Positions 27,096 to 37,209 of a stretch of DNA of 64,000 nucleotides are shown here, one piece after another. Each line of letters opens with the position of its first letter. The stretch's first letter is position 1. Below the pieces are notes generated by a model, which had not been told where the DNA came from, did not search any database, and was given only the letters and a program-made list of their open reading frames with translations. The stretch covers positions 682,001 through 746,000 of the forward strand of contig JADJTT010000001.1 in assembly GCA_016711045.1 (NCBI GenBank), read 5' to 3'. The translations under genes were made by a program, and so were the position numbers. This DNA comes from Saprospirales bacterium. Lineage in GTDB: Bacteria > Bacteroidota > Bacteroidia > Chitinophagales > Saprospiraceae.

Positions 27096-27122
27096 GGCGC
27101 TGAAGCAAAAAAAATTACAAAA

Positions 27123-28886
27123 ATGTATCGCACCCACACTTGTGGCGAACTTCGCCTCGCAAATATCGGACAAGAAATCACCCTCAGTGGATGGGTGCAA
27201 ACCAACCGCGACCTTGGCGCCATGGCCTTTATCGACCTGCGCGACCGTTACGGCATCACGCAGCTCGTATTTAGCCCGGAGATCAATGACGAACTCTACC
27301 AGCAGTCCCGAAAACTGGGCCGCGAATTTGTGATCTCTGTTTCCGGCCTCGTGCGCGAGCGCAGTAGCAAGAACCTGAACCGGTCCACGGGAGAGATCGA
27401 GATCGAAGTGCAAAAGCTCACGGTCCTCAATTCTTCCAAACTGCCGCCTTTTACCATCGAAGACGAGACCGACGGCGGTGACGATATCCGGATGAAATAC
27501 CGCTACCTGGACTTGCGCCGGAGCCCGATTAAAAATAACATGATCTTCCGCAGCAACCTCGCCATCGAAACCCGGAAGTATTTGGCAGCCCAGCAATTTG
27601 TGGAAGTGGAAACCCCTTTCCTCATCAAGAGCACCCCGGAAGGCGCCCGCGACTTTGTCGTGCCCAGTCGCATGAACCCGGGGCAGTTTTACGCATTGCC
27701 ACAATCGCCCCAAACCTTCAAGCAATTGCTCATGGTGGCGGGCCTCGACCGGTATTTCCAGATCGTCAAATGCTTCCGCGATGAAGACCTGCGCGCCGAC
27801 CGTCAGCCGGAGTTCACCCAGATCGACTGCGAGATGGCCTTTATTACGCGGGATCAGATTTTGGAGACATTTGAAGGATTGACGAAATATCTGTTCAAGA
27901 CCGTGTTGGACACCGAATTGCCCGACTTCCCGCGCATGTCGTACGACGAAGCCCTGCGTCGCTTTGGCTCCGACAAGCCAGATCTGCGTTTCGGCATGGA
28001 ATTTTGCGAACTCACCGACCTGGCTAAAGGCAAGGACTTTGTCGTGTTCGACAGCGCCGAACTGGTGGTGGGCATCTGCGCCGAAGGTCAGGCCAACTAT
28101 ACCCGCAAGCAGCTCGACGAACTCACCGAATGGGTGAAGCGTCCACAGATCGGGGCCAAAGGCCTCGTCTATATGCGCTACAACGAAGACGGAACCCTGA
28201 AATCATCGGTCGATAAATTTTTCGGAGAAGAAGACCTCAAAGCCTGGGCTGCCAAAACAGGCGCCAAGCCCGGGGACCTGATCCTCATCCTCGCCGGAGA
28301 AGAAGAAAAAACCCGCAAGCAACTCAACGAGCTGCGCCTCGAAATGGGCCGCCGCATGGGCCTGATGAAGCCTGGCGACTTCAAGCCGCTCTGGGTGATC
28401 GACTTTCCTCTTTTGGAGTGGGATGAAGATGCACAGCGTTTCTTCGCCATGCACCACCCCTTCACTTCGCCCAAGAAAGACGACATCCCGCGCATGCTCG
28501 ATGGCGACCACCAGACGCTGAAAAACCTGCGCGCTGATGCCTACGACCTCGTCATCAACGGCTCAGAGATCGGTGGAGGGTCTATCCGTATCCACGACCG
28601 TGCGCTGCAGGAAAAGAACTTCAAGCTACTTGGATTCACCCCCGAGCAGGCCGAAAACCAGTTTGGTTTCCTCATGGGCGCCTTCGAGTATGGGGCGCCG
28701 CCGCATGGCGGTATCGCCTTCGGCTTCGACCGCCTCTGCGCCGTGATGTCGGGGCAAAGTTCCATCCGCGACTTTATCGCCTTCCCGAAGAACAATCAGG
28801 GCCGCGATGTGATGATCGATGCGCCGGCGGAAATCGATGGAGGACAGTTGGAGGAATTGTTTTTGGAGGTGAAGAAAGCAGAATAA
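27123..28886 (+). CDS. aspS: Aspartyl-tRNA synthetase
   Basis: AspS charges tRNA-Asp (and tRNA-Asn in the non-discriminating form). The 587-residue bacterial-type enzyme has an N-terminal OB-fold anticodon domain (GELRLANIGQEITLSGWVQTN), the class II catalytic core with motif 1 near FVEVETPFLIKSTPEGARDF, motif 2 FRDEDLRADRQPEFTQID, a GAD insertion (about 290-410), and motif 3 GIAFGFDRLCAVM. ATG 27123 is chosen; an earlier in-frame start at 27054 adds 23 residues that overlap the promoter region. Confidence 0.97.
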   Translation: MYRTHTCGELRLANIGQEITLSGWVQTNRDLGAMAFIDLRDRYGITQLVFSPEINDELYQQSRKLGREFVISVSGLVRERSSKNLNRSTGEIEIEVQKLTVLNSSKLPPFTIEDETDGGDDIRMKYRYLDLRRSPIKNNMIFRSNLAIETRKYLAAQQFVEVETPFLIKSTPEGARDFVVPSRMNPGQFYALPQSPQTFKQLLMVAGLDRYFQIVKCFRDEDLRADRQPEFTQIDCEMAFITRDQILETFEGLTKYLFKTVLDTELPDFPRMSYDEALRRFGSDKPDLRFGMEFCELTDLAKGKDFVVFDSAELVVGICAEGQANYTRKQLDELTEWVKRPQIGAKGLVYMRYNEDGTLKSSVDKFFGEEDLKAWAAKTGAKPGDLILILAGEEEKTRKQLNELRLEMGRRMGLMKPGDFKPLWVIDFPLLEWDEDAQRFFAMHHPFTSPKKDDIPRMLDGDHQTLKNLRADAYDLVINGSEIGGGSIRIHDRALQEKNFKLLGFTPEQAENQFGFLMGAFEYGAPPHGGIAFGFDRLCAVMSGQSSIRDFIAFPKNNQGRDVMIDAPAEIDGGQLEELFLEVKKAE

Positions 28887-28992
28887 GAGCAGGTTGGTTT
28901 TGCTCACCTGCCCGTGAGCATGGCTGAAAAAATCAAAAAACTTGCAGGGGTAGTTCAAAGTCTTTATACTCATAAGTAATTACTCACTACGG

Positions 28993-29514
28993 ATGACCGG
29001 CAAGCAAGAAGACATATTAACCGCCGCACTAGCACTCTTCGCCAACGAAGGCTTCGCCGCTACGCCCACAAGCAAGATCGCCCATAAAGCGGGGGTATCG
29101 GAAGGGCTGATCTTCCGGCATTTCGGGAGTAAGCAGGGCCTGCTGGATGCGCTGATGGGGGAAGTCAATGCCCGGTTGGAAAAGACCTTAGCCCCTGCCT
29201 TGGAGGAGAATGACCCCAAGCTTGCAATTCGAAAGGCCATCGAAATTCCTTTCATCATGGAAGAAAAGGAGTACGACTTCTGGCGGCTGCACTTCATGCT
29301 GAAGTGGCAAAAGGAGTACAACAATCCGGAAAAGACGAAACCGCTGGTCGATAAACTCACCTTTTGCTTCTCCATACTGCGCTACGGCAACCCGGGAAGA
29401 GAGGCCGAAGTTCTGAACTACATCATCGAAGGCGTTTTCTCCGAGATCCTGAAAGGCAATGTCCACCGGACGACCCCCCTCAAATCCTTCTTGTTTGAAC
29501 GGTACGGGGTTTAA
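28993..29514 (+). CDS. TetR/AcrR family transcriptional regulator
   Basis: The 173-residue protein has an N-terminal TetR helix-turn-helix (DILTAALALFANEGFAATPTSKIAHKAGVSEGLIFRHF in the family pattern, about residues 5-45) and a helical ligand-binding domain with no assignable effector. It converges on the DUF5916 gene, overlapping its stop by four bases. No adjacent efflux or lipid operon shows an obvious target. Confidence 0.92.
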   Translation: MTGKQEDILTAALALFANEGFAATPTSKIAHKAGVSEGLIFRHFGSKQGLLDALMGEVNARLEKTLAPALEENDPKLAIRKAIEIPFIMEEKEYDFWRLHFMLKWQKEYNNPEKTKPLVDKLTFCFSILRYGNPGREAEVLNYIIEGVFSEILKGNVHRTTPLKSFLFERYGV

Positions 29515-31985
29515 ATTTTTGACGTAATAAGCTGATAATCCAAATAATAAATCAACTTCAGGGAAAGGCTGTTCCGCTGCGGCAATTCGAACAACTGCGA
29601 CACCCCGCGGGCATAGTCGTACCGCACCGTATCCATTTCCTCGTCATAGCCGAGTATGGCATTTTTCCAGATGACATACAGGTCGGAGCCCGGCGCAAAA
29701 CGCCAGCGGTAGATGCAGTCGACGTTAAATGCATTGAAGCTGTTGTCGCGAAATTCGTTGAAGGCACTCGGGATAAGCGAGCCGTCAGATTCCAGATCAA
29801 ACAGTTCTTCATAGCGCACGCTCGACCAGTAATGACGAAGCCGGAACGATAACACCATCCGGTTACTAAATGTAAAGTTGGACTGGAGGGAATTCTCCAC
29901 CGTCACCCAGTCCCGACGCCCGAAGATGGGTTGATCGTTTTCGTCGAAGGTCGTGAACCCCACATCGTTGGGGTAGAAACTCACGGCATTGGTCATCCGC
30001 ATGTTCCACTTGTCACTTAATCGGTAGCGTGGCACGACCCAAAGATTGTAACGCCAGCGGCCCTCCTCATTGAATTTGCGAAAATTGCTCTCTAAATCAA
30101 ATGCCAGTTTTTTCCGGTAATCGGTAGATATCCAGCCCCCGAAATTGTAGTTGTCGGGCACCCTTAAAAAGCGCCCCTCGGTCCGGGTCTCGAAATAATC
30201 GTGCGAGGCCACCGGCGCGAAATACGTCCAGATTCCAAAGGCAAAAAATTTCTTGGTGGTCAGCCAGCCGTTCATATTAACCCCAAAATCCATAAAGGCG
30301 TTGGGGGCGTAAAGCCGGTTGTAGCCCGTCCAGATCTCTGCGCCCCCTCTATTGAAAGGGCCGAAGGGTTTGAATTGGTTGAAACCGAGGTGCCCCGACC
30401 AACTCCGGCTGTTGTTATTAAACAAAAAACCCAGGTCGTTTGGATCATAGGTGTCGCTTTCTTCGCCGTAATCGAACCCCCAGCGCCACTGCCCGCTCAA
30501 TTTCCGAAACCCGAGATTATAGGTATGTCCCAGGTCGGTTTGTTCGGTAAAATATTGCTGGCTCAGCGCACCATTGCCCGAAATACCGTACCTGTTGTCT
30601 TTGGTTCGAAGGTCAAATACGGTTCCCGTCACATTGGCTTCGTAGGCATCCCCAGAGCGCCATACGTTGGTGTTGAGCAAAGTTACATACGAGTTGTTCT
30701 TCAGGTTTTGATCGAAGACTACTACGTTGTAATTGGTAAAGGGGTTTGTCTCCACCGTGCGCGTCGCGCCCGTTTCGGTATTTTTGATTTCGGCAAAAGA
30801 ACGGCCGGACATCGCATTGAAAAGCCCCAGTCCTGTCCCTTTTTTGGTGCGGCCTGATATTTTGGTGGCGTTTAGCAGTTGAGTGCTAGAGGGGTTGAAA
30901 ACCAATTCCTCATTTTCCCCCACCAGTGCATCCACTTCGTCGGCATAAAAAGGCCGTCCGCCAACCCGTCGGGAATAGAACAACCCGCCTTTATTGAACA
31001 GTTCTACCCCCTCTGTAAAGAACTGTCTGTTTTCATCAAACCGAACTTCAAAGGGTGATAAATTGAGCACCTGATTATCGGAAATGGCTTCTCCAAAATC
31101 AGGGATCAACGTCATATCCAGCGTAAACGCATCATTAATGCCATAGCGAATATCCATACCTCCATTGAATGACCGTCCCCAGCTGTTCACCGGATCGCCA
31201 TTGGCATCGTGCAGGTTTTCGGCATAGACTGCCACGAAGGGGGTTGCCGACAAGCGGAGGGGAGATTTAATGTCGTGGATACCGTTCAGTTCGCCGGACT
31301 GATTGACAAAGCCCTGCTGTGCCGGATCGACGGAATTCCAGAAAGATTCCTCCCGATTGCGGCGCACCTGCCGGGCAAAGTTGATATGCCAGGACTGGTC
31401 GGGACGATTGGGGAAACGAATAGCGGAATAAGGGATGATCATTTCGACTACCCAGCCTTCATCGGTTCGTTGCGCCTTGGCATCCCACACTGCATCCCAA
31501 TTCGTATCGCCGTTTTGCACAAAACTGGAGCTCCCTCCTGAACCCAGAGCCGAATACTTCAGGTCGAATTGCACCCCGGCGGGAGTCACCAAAAAACCCA
31601 GGCCGTTAATCCCGTCTTTATAAGCGTCAATAATAACTCCAAAATAATCGGTATTGCCCAATTGGTCCCGGTCGGTCAATTCCTGAAGAATGCTATCGGG
31701 CTCTGAATCGAACAAGGTAGCGCCCACAAAAAGGGCGACATCGTTATAAAGAATTCGGACTTCTGTTTTTTGAGAACTCCGCACCCCCGGATCCGGGCTT
31801 GTTTGAATAAATCCATCCGCCACGGTAGCACTGAGCCATTCGGGCTCATCCAGCACCCCGTCGAGCTTAAGGCTTTTTTCAATCCGATGAGCATCTATTT
31901 GCTTTTTGCCAGGAGGATCTCCTTTGGCGTAGACAAGAACAGAAGCACTTGCAAGGATAGCAAGCAGGAAAAGGCGTTTTTTCAT
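29511..31985 (-). CDS. DUF5916 outer-membrane protein with CBM9-like N-terminal domain
   Basis: From ATG 31985 the 824-residue product begins MKKRLFLLAILASASVLVYA (signal peptide). Residues about 35-240 are a CBM9-like domain (LKLDGVLDEPEWLSATVADGF, VRILYNDVALFVGATLFD, WVVEMIIPYSAIRFP). The rest matches DUF5916, a predicted outer-membrane beta-barrel (many alternating strands, FTLDMTLIPDFGEA, QFFTEGVELFNKGGLFYSRRVG). The family is common in Bacteroidota and has no established function; a carbohydrate or oligosaccharide role is inferred from the CBM. The start at 32144 is rejected because the 53 extra residues have no signal and overlap the divergent cyclase upstream region. Confidence 0.9.
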   Translation of the reverse strand: MKKRLFLLAILASASVLVYAKGDPPGKKQIDAHRIEKSLKLDGVLDEPEWLSATVADGFIQTSPDPGVRSSQKTEVRILYNDVALFVGATLFDSEPDSILQELTDRDQLGNTDYFGVIIDAYKDGINGLGFLVTPAGVQFDLKYSALGSGGSSSFVQNGDTNWDAVWDAKAQRTDEGWVVEMIIPYSAIRFPNRPDQSWHINFARQVRRNREESFWNSVDPAQQGFVNQSGELNGIHDIKSPLRLSATPFVAVYAENLHDANGDPVNSWGRSFNGGMDIRYGINDAFTLDMTLIPDFGEAISDNQVLNLSPFEVRFDENRQFFTEGVELFNKGGLFYSRRVGGRPFYADEVDALVGENEELVFNPSSTQLLNATKISGRTKKGTGLGLFNAMSGRSFAEIKNTETGATRTVETNPFTNYNVVVFDQNLKNNSYVTLLNTNVWRSGDAYEANVTGTVFDLRTKDNRYGISGNGALSQQYFTEQTDLGHTYNLGFRKLSGQWRWGFDYGEESDTYDPNDLGFLFNNNSRSWSGHLGFNQFKPFGPFNRGGAEIWTGYNRLYAPNAFMDFGVNMNGWLTTKKFFAFGIWTYFAPVASHDYFETRTEGRFLRVPDNYNFGGWISTDYRKKLAFDLESNFRKFNEEGRWRYNLWVVPRYRLSDKWNMRMTNAVSFYPNDVGFTTFDENDQPIFGRRDWVTVENSLQSNFTFSNRMVLSFRLRHYWSSVRYEELFDLESDGSLIPSAFNEFRDNSFNAFNVDCIYRWRFAPGSDLYVIWKNAILGYDEEMDTVRYDYARGVSQLFELPQRNSLSLKLIYYLDYQLITSKI

Positions 31986-32100
31986 GGGTGTGCTCAATTG
32001 GTGCGATAAGGCTGAAAGATAAGGACAATTCAGGATTCCCCAGGTTGCATCTCCCCTGCTATTTCCTACCGCTTTCTCATTGGTCGCCAAAGGCTCGCCA

Positions 32101-32108
32101 TAAATTTG
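32101..32108 (+). promoter_or_regulatory. -7 promoter element of the cyclase gene
   Basis: TAAATTTG matches TAnnTTTG exactly and ends 40 bases before the GTG start at 32149; TTGG at 32077-32080 is a weak -33 candidate. Confidence 0.5.
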
Positions 32109-32148
32109 TATTTTTCCGGGCAAATCGAATGAATTACCAGGCAAAGCT

Positions 32149-35100
32149 GTGAAGAACTTTTTACCATTATTTATTCAGGATCAATACCTAAAAGGTATTC
32201 GGCGGGGTAGCTTTGACGCATACACCATGTTCATCGATTTGTCGGGTTTTACGGCAATGACGGAGGCTCTCATGCGGGAGGGAAACGAAGGAGCGGAAAA
32301 GCTTTCGCGTATCCTCAATTCCATTTTCAACCCGCTCGTACATCTGGTCTATCTGCGCGGTGGGTTTATCCCCTATTTTGCAGGCGACGCGTTCACCGCC
32401 ATTTTCCCAAAACGGGAAGACCCTTCTTATATCCACGACTTCCTGCTCACCGCCGATGAGATCAGCCGGTTGGTATCCTCGCCTAATTTTGTTTTCGAGG
32501 AGTTCCGCATCGGGATGAAATTGGGCCTTTCTTTTGGGGTGATAGAATGGGGTATTGTGGGCAAGGAATGGCAGTCCTTTTACTTCCGGGGACCCGGCAT
32601 CGATCAGTGCGCGGAGAGTCAGATGCATGCCACTATTGGAGAGATCGTACTCGACGCCCAATTGCAGGCGGAATTACCTCCTACTGTACATGCTACAGCC
32701 CATGGAGCCAAGGGGTATTTCCTGTTGTCCAGCCAATTGGCCTACCAGGTGGCCCTTTTCCCTCCGCCAGACTCGTCCAAGGCGCTTTCAAAAGAAGTCC
32801 TTTCACGCTTTCTGCCTCAATCGGTAATTGAATTCAACGAAGAGGGTGAATTCAGGAGCGTCGTTTCCATTTTCTGCTCCTTCATGGGCGTAGAAGACCA
32901 CGAGGCGATGGACCAGTTTTCGACCATTTTCCTGGATCTAATGGCCAACTTTTCCGGCTATTTCAAGGAAGTAGACTTTGGTGACAAGGGAGGCGTGTTA
33001 GTTGGTTTTTTCGGAGCCCCGGTCTCCTTTGAAAATAATGTAGGTCGAGCGCTGGAATTTGTTTCTACCCTCCAGGAAGAGTTCACGGCGCTTCAACTCA
33101 CCACTAAGTTGGCTTACCGGATCGGCATCACCTCCGGAGTTGGTTATACAGGTATGGTAGGAGGAAACGAACGCTGTCAATATGCCGCAGTCGGCAACCG
33201 GGTCAACCTGGCAGCACGCCTGATGACCCATGCAGATTGGGGAGAAGTCCTGGTCGATGAGGAAGTGCGCAAAACCCGCCTTTTTTCTTTCAAGCATAAA
33301 GGGGATATTACGTATAAAGGAGTACCAGGCCCTGTGCCTACCTACATTTTCCTTGGTCGAAACCTGGAACAGGAACCCGCCTTTGCCGGTGCCATGGTGG
33401 GTCGAGATCAGGAATTGGCCGATTTGACGCGCTTTTCCATGGAGGTGTTTCAACAACAACACCCTGGAGTAGCTTTTATTTTCGGGGAAGCCGGTATCGG
33501 TAAAAGCCGGTTGATCTTTGAAGTGCGCAAGAAACTAGCCAATGCCTATCCAATCAGTTGGCTCACCTGCCTGGCGGATCAAATCCTCCGAAAGCCCTTT
33601 AACGCGTTTATTTACTGCCTGAAAAACTATTTCGATCAGGCGCCGGAATACGAACCTGCCACCAATCTCAAACACTTCGAACAATGGTTTGCGGACCTCC
33701 TCGGTCATTTACAGAAAAAAACACATCCGGAGGCGCCTGTAATTTTGCGCGAGTTGCAGCGCACCAAGCCCATCCTGGCTGCCCTGGTCGGCCTTAAAAC
33801 AGAAGACACCATCTGGCAAAGCCTGGACGCCCAGGGGCGATATCAAAATACCATAGCGGCCATTTCCACCCTATTCCTGGCTGAGTCGCTCATTCAGCCC
33901 ACCGTCATCGAATTGGAAGACGGCCATTGGCTCGAGGAGAGCTCGAAGGATCTGCTGGAACAATTCCTGCCGCGTATGGCTTCATTCCCCATCCTGTTCT
34001 TGCTCACTGCACGCTATGGCGATGACGGCAGTAAACCCCAGATATTAGCCCCTGAAAAGATTACCAGCCGAAATATAGCCTATCTGGAAACAGACCTCAA
34101 CATCCTGACTCCCGAAGTGCTTCGCGACTATACCGAAAAGCATTTAAAAGGAGAGATCACGGAAGAATTCTTCGAACTCCTCCAGCGGACAACGAATGGC
34201 AATCCCTTTTTCCTGGAGCAATTACTCGAGTATTTCACCGAAAGCAACCTGTTGGAAAAAGAACAAGGCCATTGGCATATTCGAGACAACAGTATTCGCC
34301 TTTCCAATTCTATTCAGTCCATCCTGACTGCCCGTATCGACCGGCTGTCTGCACTGGTGCGCGAAACCGTAAAAGCCGCCGCTGTGATCGGCCGCGAATT
34401 TGAAGTGCCCGTTCTGAATGAGGTGATGAGAAACCAGGAAGCCTTCTCCCGTGCCAACGGCAATACGACCAAAGTACTTCAGGAGCAGATCAAACTCGCG
34501 GAGAAAAGCCAGATTTGGCGAGCCATGAACGAGCTGCGCTACATATTCAAGCATTCCCTGCTGCGCGAAGCGGTCTACGACATGCAATTGCGCACCCGCC
34601 TCCGGGAATTACACCTGCTCATCGCCGGAGCTATCGAAAAAATCTATTCCACTCAACTGGAAGACCACTACCTCGACCTCGCCTTCCATTTCGAACAGGC
34701 TGAAGTGCTCGACAAAACGATGGAGTACCTTCAAAAAGCCGCAGAACATGCCCGCCTGTACTACCAAAACCAACAGGCGCTCACCTGCTACGACAAATTG
34801 CTGGAATTTCTGGAGGAAGACGTGGAAGATAAACCCCTGGAAATTCAAACCCTGCTCTCCAAAGGGAAAATACTGGAACTAACAGGCAAATGGGACGAAG
34901 CCAATGCGGCTTTCCACCGGGCTCTTACCTTGTCGCAGGCGGCGGGAAACAAACGGCTCATCGGCCGGGCCAATAACAACCTGGGCCACCTCCTCCTGCT
35001 GCAAGGCGAATACAAAGATGCCCGGCTCTACCTGGAGGTCTCTGCTTCCTTCTTTGAAACTACACAAGACATCTTTGGCATCGCAAAAGTATACGGGGAC

Positions 35101-36180
35101 CTTGGCAACCTGTTCTTCCGGCAGGGCAACTACGAATCGGCAAAATCCTACTTTACCCAAAGTATCAATACAAGCCGGGAGCTGGAATACAGTTCTTCTT
35201 TCACCCAGATCGTCGCCAACCTCGCGCTGGCACATATGAATCAGGGCCACTACGACGAAGGCCTTCGTTGGCTCCAAGCCCAACTCGAACTGGCACAAGA
35301 AAACCAGGACAAACAAGGCATGGCGACCCTCTATACCAACATGGGTATCGTTAACTTTGAAAAAGGAGATATCGAAGCCGCCCAGCAATCCCACGAAAAA
35401 GGACTTGAACTGGCCGAAGAACTCGGTAACAAACTACTCACCGCCATAGCAGTAGGGTGCCTGGGTAGCGTCAAAGAACGAAAGGGCGACTACGTTGGCG
35501 CCATGGAACACTTTCAGGAAGATCTCGAACTGGCCGAAGAACTCGGCGATCCGCAAGGCATTGCCATCGCCCACTCCCTGCTCGGCGAATTGTTCAGCAT
35601 CATGGGGCGATTTGAGGAAGCCATGCCGCACCTGGAAAAAGCGTATGCCACCAGTAAAGAACTCGGATACCGCAAGGGAATCGCAAAAGCAGTGAATACC
35701 CTCGGAGATGTCCATTACTTCATTGGCAACTACGAAAAATCACTGGAATATTACGATCAGGCCATTGAACTCACCCGGGAGATCAGCAATAAACTGGTGC
35801 TGGGCAGCAGCCTTTCTGAAAAAGCCATCGTACTACTGGCCAGCGGCCATTTAGCAGAGAGCCGGAAAATACATGGGGAGGCTTTGGCGTTAGCTAAAGA
35901 TCTGGGCAACCCGGACCTTTTGCTAGAAGTGCAGCTCCTTGGCCTGCGGATCACCAAAGAAGAAGGAAAAGACGAGGAAGTGCTGAAAAAAATCGAGGCC
36001 ATGCTGCCCACCACAACCGGGCATGCAGAAAAAGCAGCCCTCCATTTTCTGGCTTTTGAGATCACCCCAAACCCCGAAGATCATTACCAGGCATTGTCCC
36101 TTTACCGGAACCTGTTTGCTCAAACCCCCAAATACCTGTACAAACAACGCATCGCGCGATTAACACAATGGCGCCCCTAA
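32149..36180 (+). CDS. Soluble-adenylyl-cyclase-like protein: two class III cyclase domains, AAA-type NTPase, TPR array
   Basis: The 1343-residue cytosolic protein starts with GTG at 32149. Cyclase domain 1 (about 20-200) keeps both metal Asps, D30 (MFIDLSGFT) and D80 (YFAGDAFTAIF), but lacks the Asn/Arg transition-state pair. Domain 2 (about 235-400) has Ser at the first metal site yet keeps N353 and R357 (GNRVNLAARL) and FGDKGG. The two together make one active site. A P-loop NTPase follows (FGEAGIGKSR near residue 446; Walker B-like TVIELEDGHW), then about ten TPR units (about 860-1290) with repeated LELAEELG helices. The order matches ADCY10-type soluble adenylyl cyclases. It likely makes cAMP, though the nucleotide choice is unproven. 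The following lipoprotein gene begins 11 bases after its stop. Confidence 0.92.
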   Translation: MKNFLPLFIQDQYLKGIRRGSFDAYTMFIDLSGFTAMTEALMREGNEGAEKLSRILNSIFNPLVHLVYLRGGFIPYFAGDAFTAIFPKREDPSYIHDFLLTADEISRLVSSPNFVFEEFRIGMKLGLSFGVIEWGIVGKEWQSFYFRGPGIDQCAESQMHATIGEIVLDAQLQAELPPTVHATAHGAKGYFLLSSQLAYQVALFPPPDSSKALSKEVLSRFLPQSVIEFNEEGEFRSVVSIFCSFMGVEDHEAMDQFSTIFLDLMANFSGYFKEVDFGDKGGVLVGFFGAPVSFENNVGRALEFVSTLQEEFTALQLTTKLAYRIGITSGVGYTGMVGGNERCQYAAVGNRVNLAARLMTHADWGEVLVDEEVRKTRLFSFKHKGDITYKGVPGPVPTYIFLGRNLEQEPAFAGAMVGRDQELADLTRFSMEVFQQQHPGVAFIFGEAGIGKSRLIFEVRKKLANAYPISWLTCLADQILRKPFNAFIYCLKNYFDQAPEYEPATNLKHFEQWFADLLGHLQKKTHPEAPVILRELQRTKPILAALVGLKTEDTIWQSLDAQGRYQNTIAAISTLFLAESLIQPTVIELEDGHWLEESSKDLLEQFLPRMASFPILFLLTARYGDDGSKPQILAPEKITSRNIAYLETDLNILTPEVLRDYTEKHLKGEITEEFFELLQRTTNGNPFFLEQLLEYFTESNLLEKEQGHWHIRDNSIRLSNSIQSILTARIDRLSALVRETVKAAAVIGREFEVPVLNEVMRNQEAFSRANGNTTKVLQEQIKLAEKSQIWRAMNELRYIFKHSLLREAVYDMQLRTRLRELHLLIAGAIEKIYSTQLEDHYLDLAFHFEQAEVLDKTMEYLQKAAEHARLYYQNQQALTCYDKLLEFLEEDVEDKPLEIQTLLSKGKILELTGKWDEANAAFHRALTLSQAAGNKRLIGRANNNLGHLLLLQGEYKDARLYLEVSASFFETTQDIFGIAKVYGDLGNLFFRQGNYESAKSYFTQSINTSRELEYSSSFTQIVANLALAHMNQGHYDEGLRWLQAQLELAQENQDKQGMATLYTNMGIVNFEKGDIEAAQQSHEKGLELAEELGNKLLTAIAVGCLGSVKERKGDYVGAMEHFQEDLELAEELGDPQGIAIAHSLLGELFSIMGRFEEAMPHLEKAYATSKELGYRKGIAKAVNTLGDVHYFIGNYEKSLEYYDQAIELTREISNKLVLGSSLSEKAIVLLASGHLAESRKIHGEALALAKDLGNPDLLLEVQLLGLRITKEEGKDEEVLKKIEAMLPTTTGHAEKAALHFLAFEITPNPEDHYQALSLYRNLFAQTPKYLYKQRIARLTQWRP

Positions 36181-36191
36181 ATCATCCATTT

Positions 36192-37076
36192 ATGCAGCAT
36201 TTACTGCTCTTCCTCTCCATTCTGGCACAGGGATGCAACACCCAGCCCCCGCTCACCGACTTTCCTTACCAATTGGACTCGGCCACACAAACATTCCAAT
36301 TGCCCGTCCAGTTGAAAGAAATTTCAGGACTCTCTCTGGGCTTTGATAGCAATACCCTCTTCGCTATAGAAGACGAAACCGGCCTGCTCTTTTTGATCGA
36401 TAAAAATTCGGGCGCCATCTTGCAGGAAGTTCCTTTCTGGAAAGAAGGAGATTACGAATCAGTGGAAATCGCTGGAGAAGACGTCTTTGTGGGAAAAAGC
36501 AACGGCAATCTTTATCAGATCCAGCACCCGGCATCGGAGGCCCAAACGGTTGTCAAGCACGAATCACCTCTCGGCAAAACCTGCGACGTGGAAGGCCTGA
36601 CCTACGAACGCGAAAAAAACCGGCTCCTGCTCAGTTGTAAAGGCGATTTCGGCGTCGATCACTCCCGGGCTGTATTCGCTTTCGACCTGAACACCATGAC
36701 CTACGACTCGCTGCCCGCTTACGTGATTTCCTGGGATTCACTCCTTTCCTTTATTCGCGCCAATCCCACGCTCGATCGTTGGGAAAAGCTGCTAGAGGTT
36801 TTTGATCCTGAACAACCCGAGTTGGCATTTGCGCCCTCTGCCCTGGCTATCCACCCCCTCACCGGCCACCTGTACCTGCTCTCTTCCGTAGGCAAATTAT
36901 TAGTGGTGCTGGATCGGGAAACAGGAGCCATAATCTATGTGCAAAAACTGAAGAAATCGGTACACCCCCAACCCGAAGGCATTTGCTTCGATCCCGATGG
37001 GACCATGTACATTTCCAATGAAGGGAAAGATGGCAATGGCCTGATACACAAGTTTGCTTATCTCCCCAAGAAATAA
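36192..37076 (+). CDS. SdiA-regulated-type beta-propeller lipoprotein
   Basis: The 294-residue product from ATG 36192 starts MQHLLLFLSILAQGC, a lipoprotein signal with Cys after AQG; ATG 36168 would overlap the cyclase stop. The mature part matches the SdiA-regulated (YjiK-like) family of six-bladed propellers (LKEISGLSLGFDSNTLFAIEDE, CDVEGLTYEREKNRLLLSCKG, PSALAIHPLTGHLYLLSS, PQPEGICFDPDGTMYISNEG). The biochemical role is unknown. It lies 11 bases after the cyclase and may be cotranscribed. Confidence 0.85.
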   Translation: MQHLLLFLSILAQGCNTQPPLTDFPYQLDSATQTFQLPVQLKEISGLSLGFDSNTLFAIEDETGLLFLIDKNSGAILQEVPFWKEGDYESVEIAGEDVFVGKSNGNLYQIQHPASEAQTVVKHESPLGKTCDVEGLTYEREKNRLLLSCKGDFGVDHSRAVFAFDLNTMTYDSLPAYVISWDSLLSFIRANPTLDRWEKLLEVFDPEQPELAFAPSALAIHPLTGHLYLLSSVGKLLVVLDRETGAIIYVQKLKKSVHPQPEGICFDPDGTMYISNEGKDGNGLIHKFAYLPKK

Positions 37077-37209
37077 CGGGGTTGCTTTTTTCAATAAGGA
37101 AAATTATTGGAATAAAACGTTATTTTCTCCACACAGAAAACGAATTTTGTGTGTGCATGTTAATTGAATAACTCAAATTGCCATCATTTCATCCGTATAA
37201 ATAAAATCT

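Noticed and set aside
27054..27122. 23-residue N-terminal extension of AspS
   Set aside because: It overlaps a good promoter element and is not found in the family, which starts at MYRTHTCGEL-like sequence.
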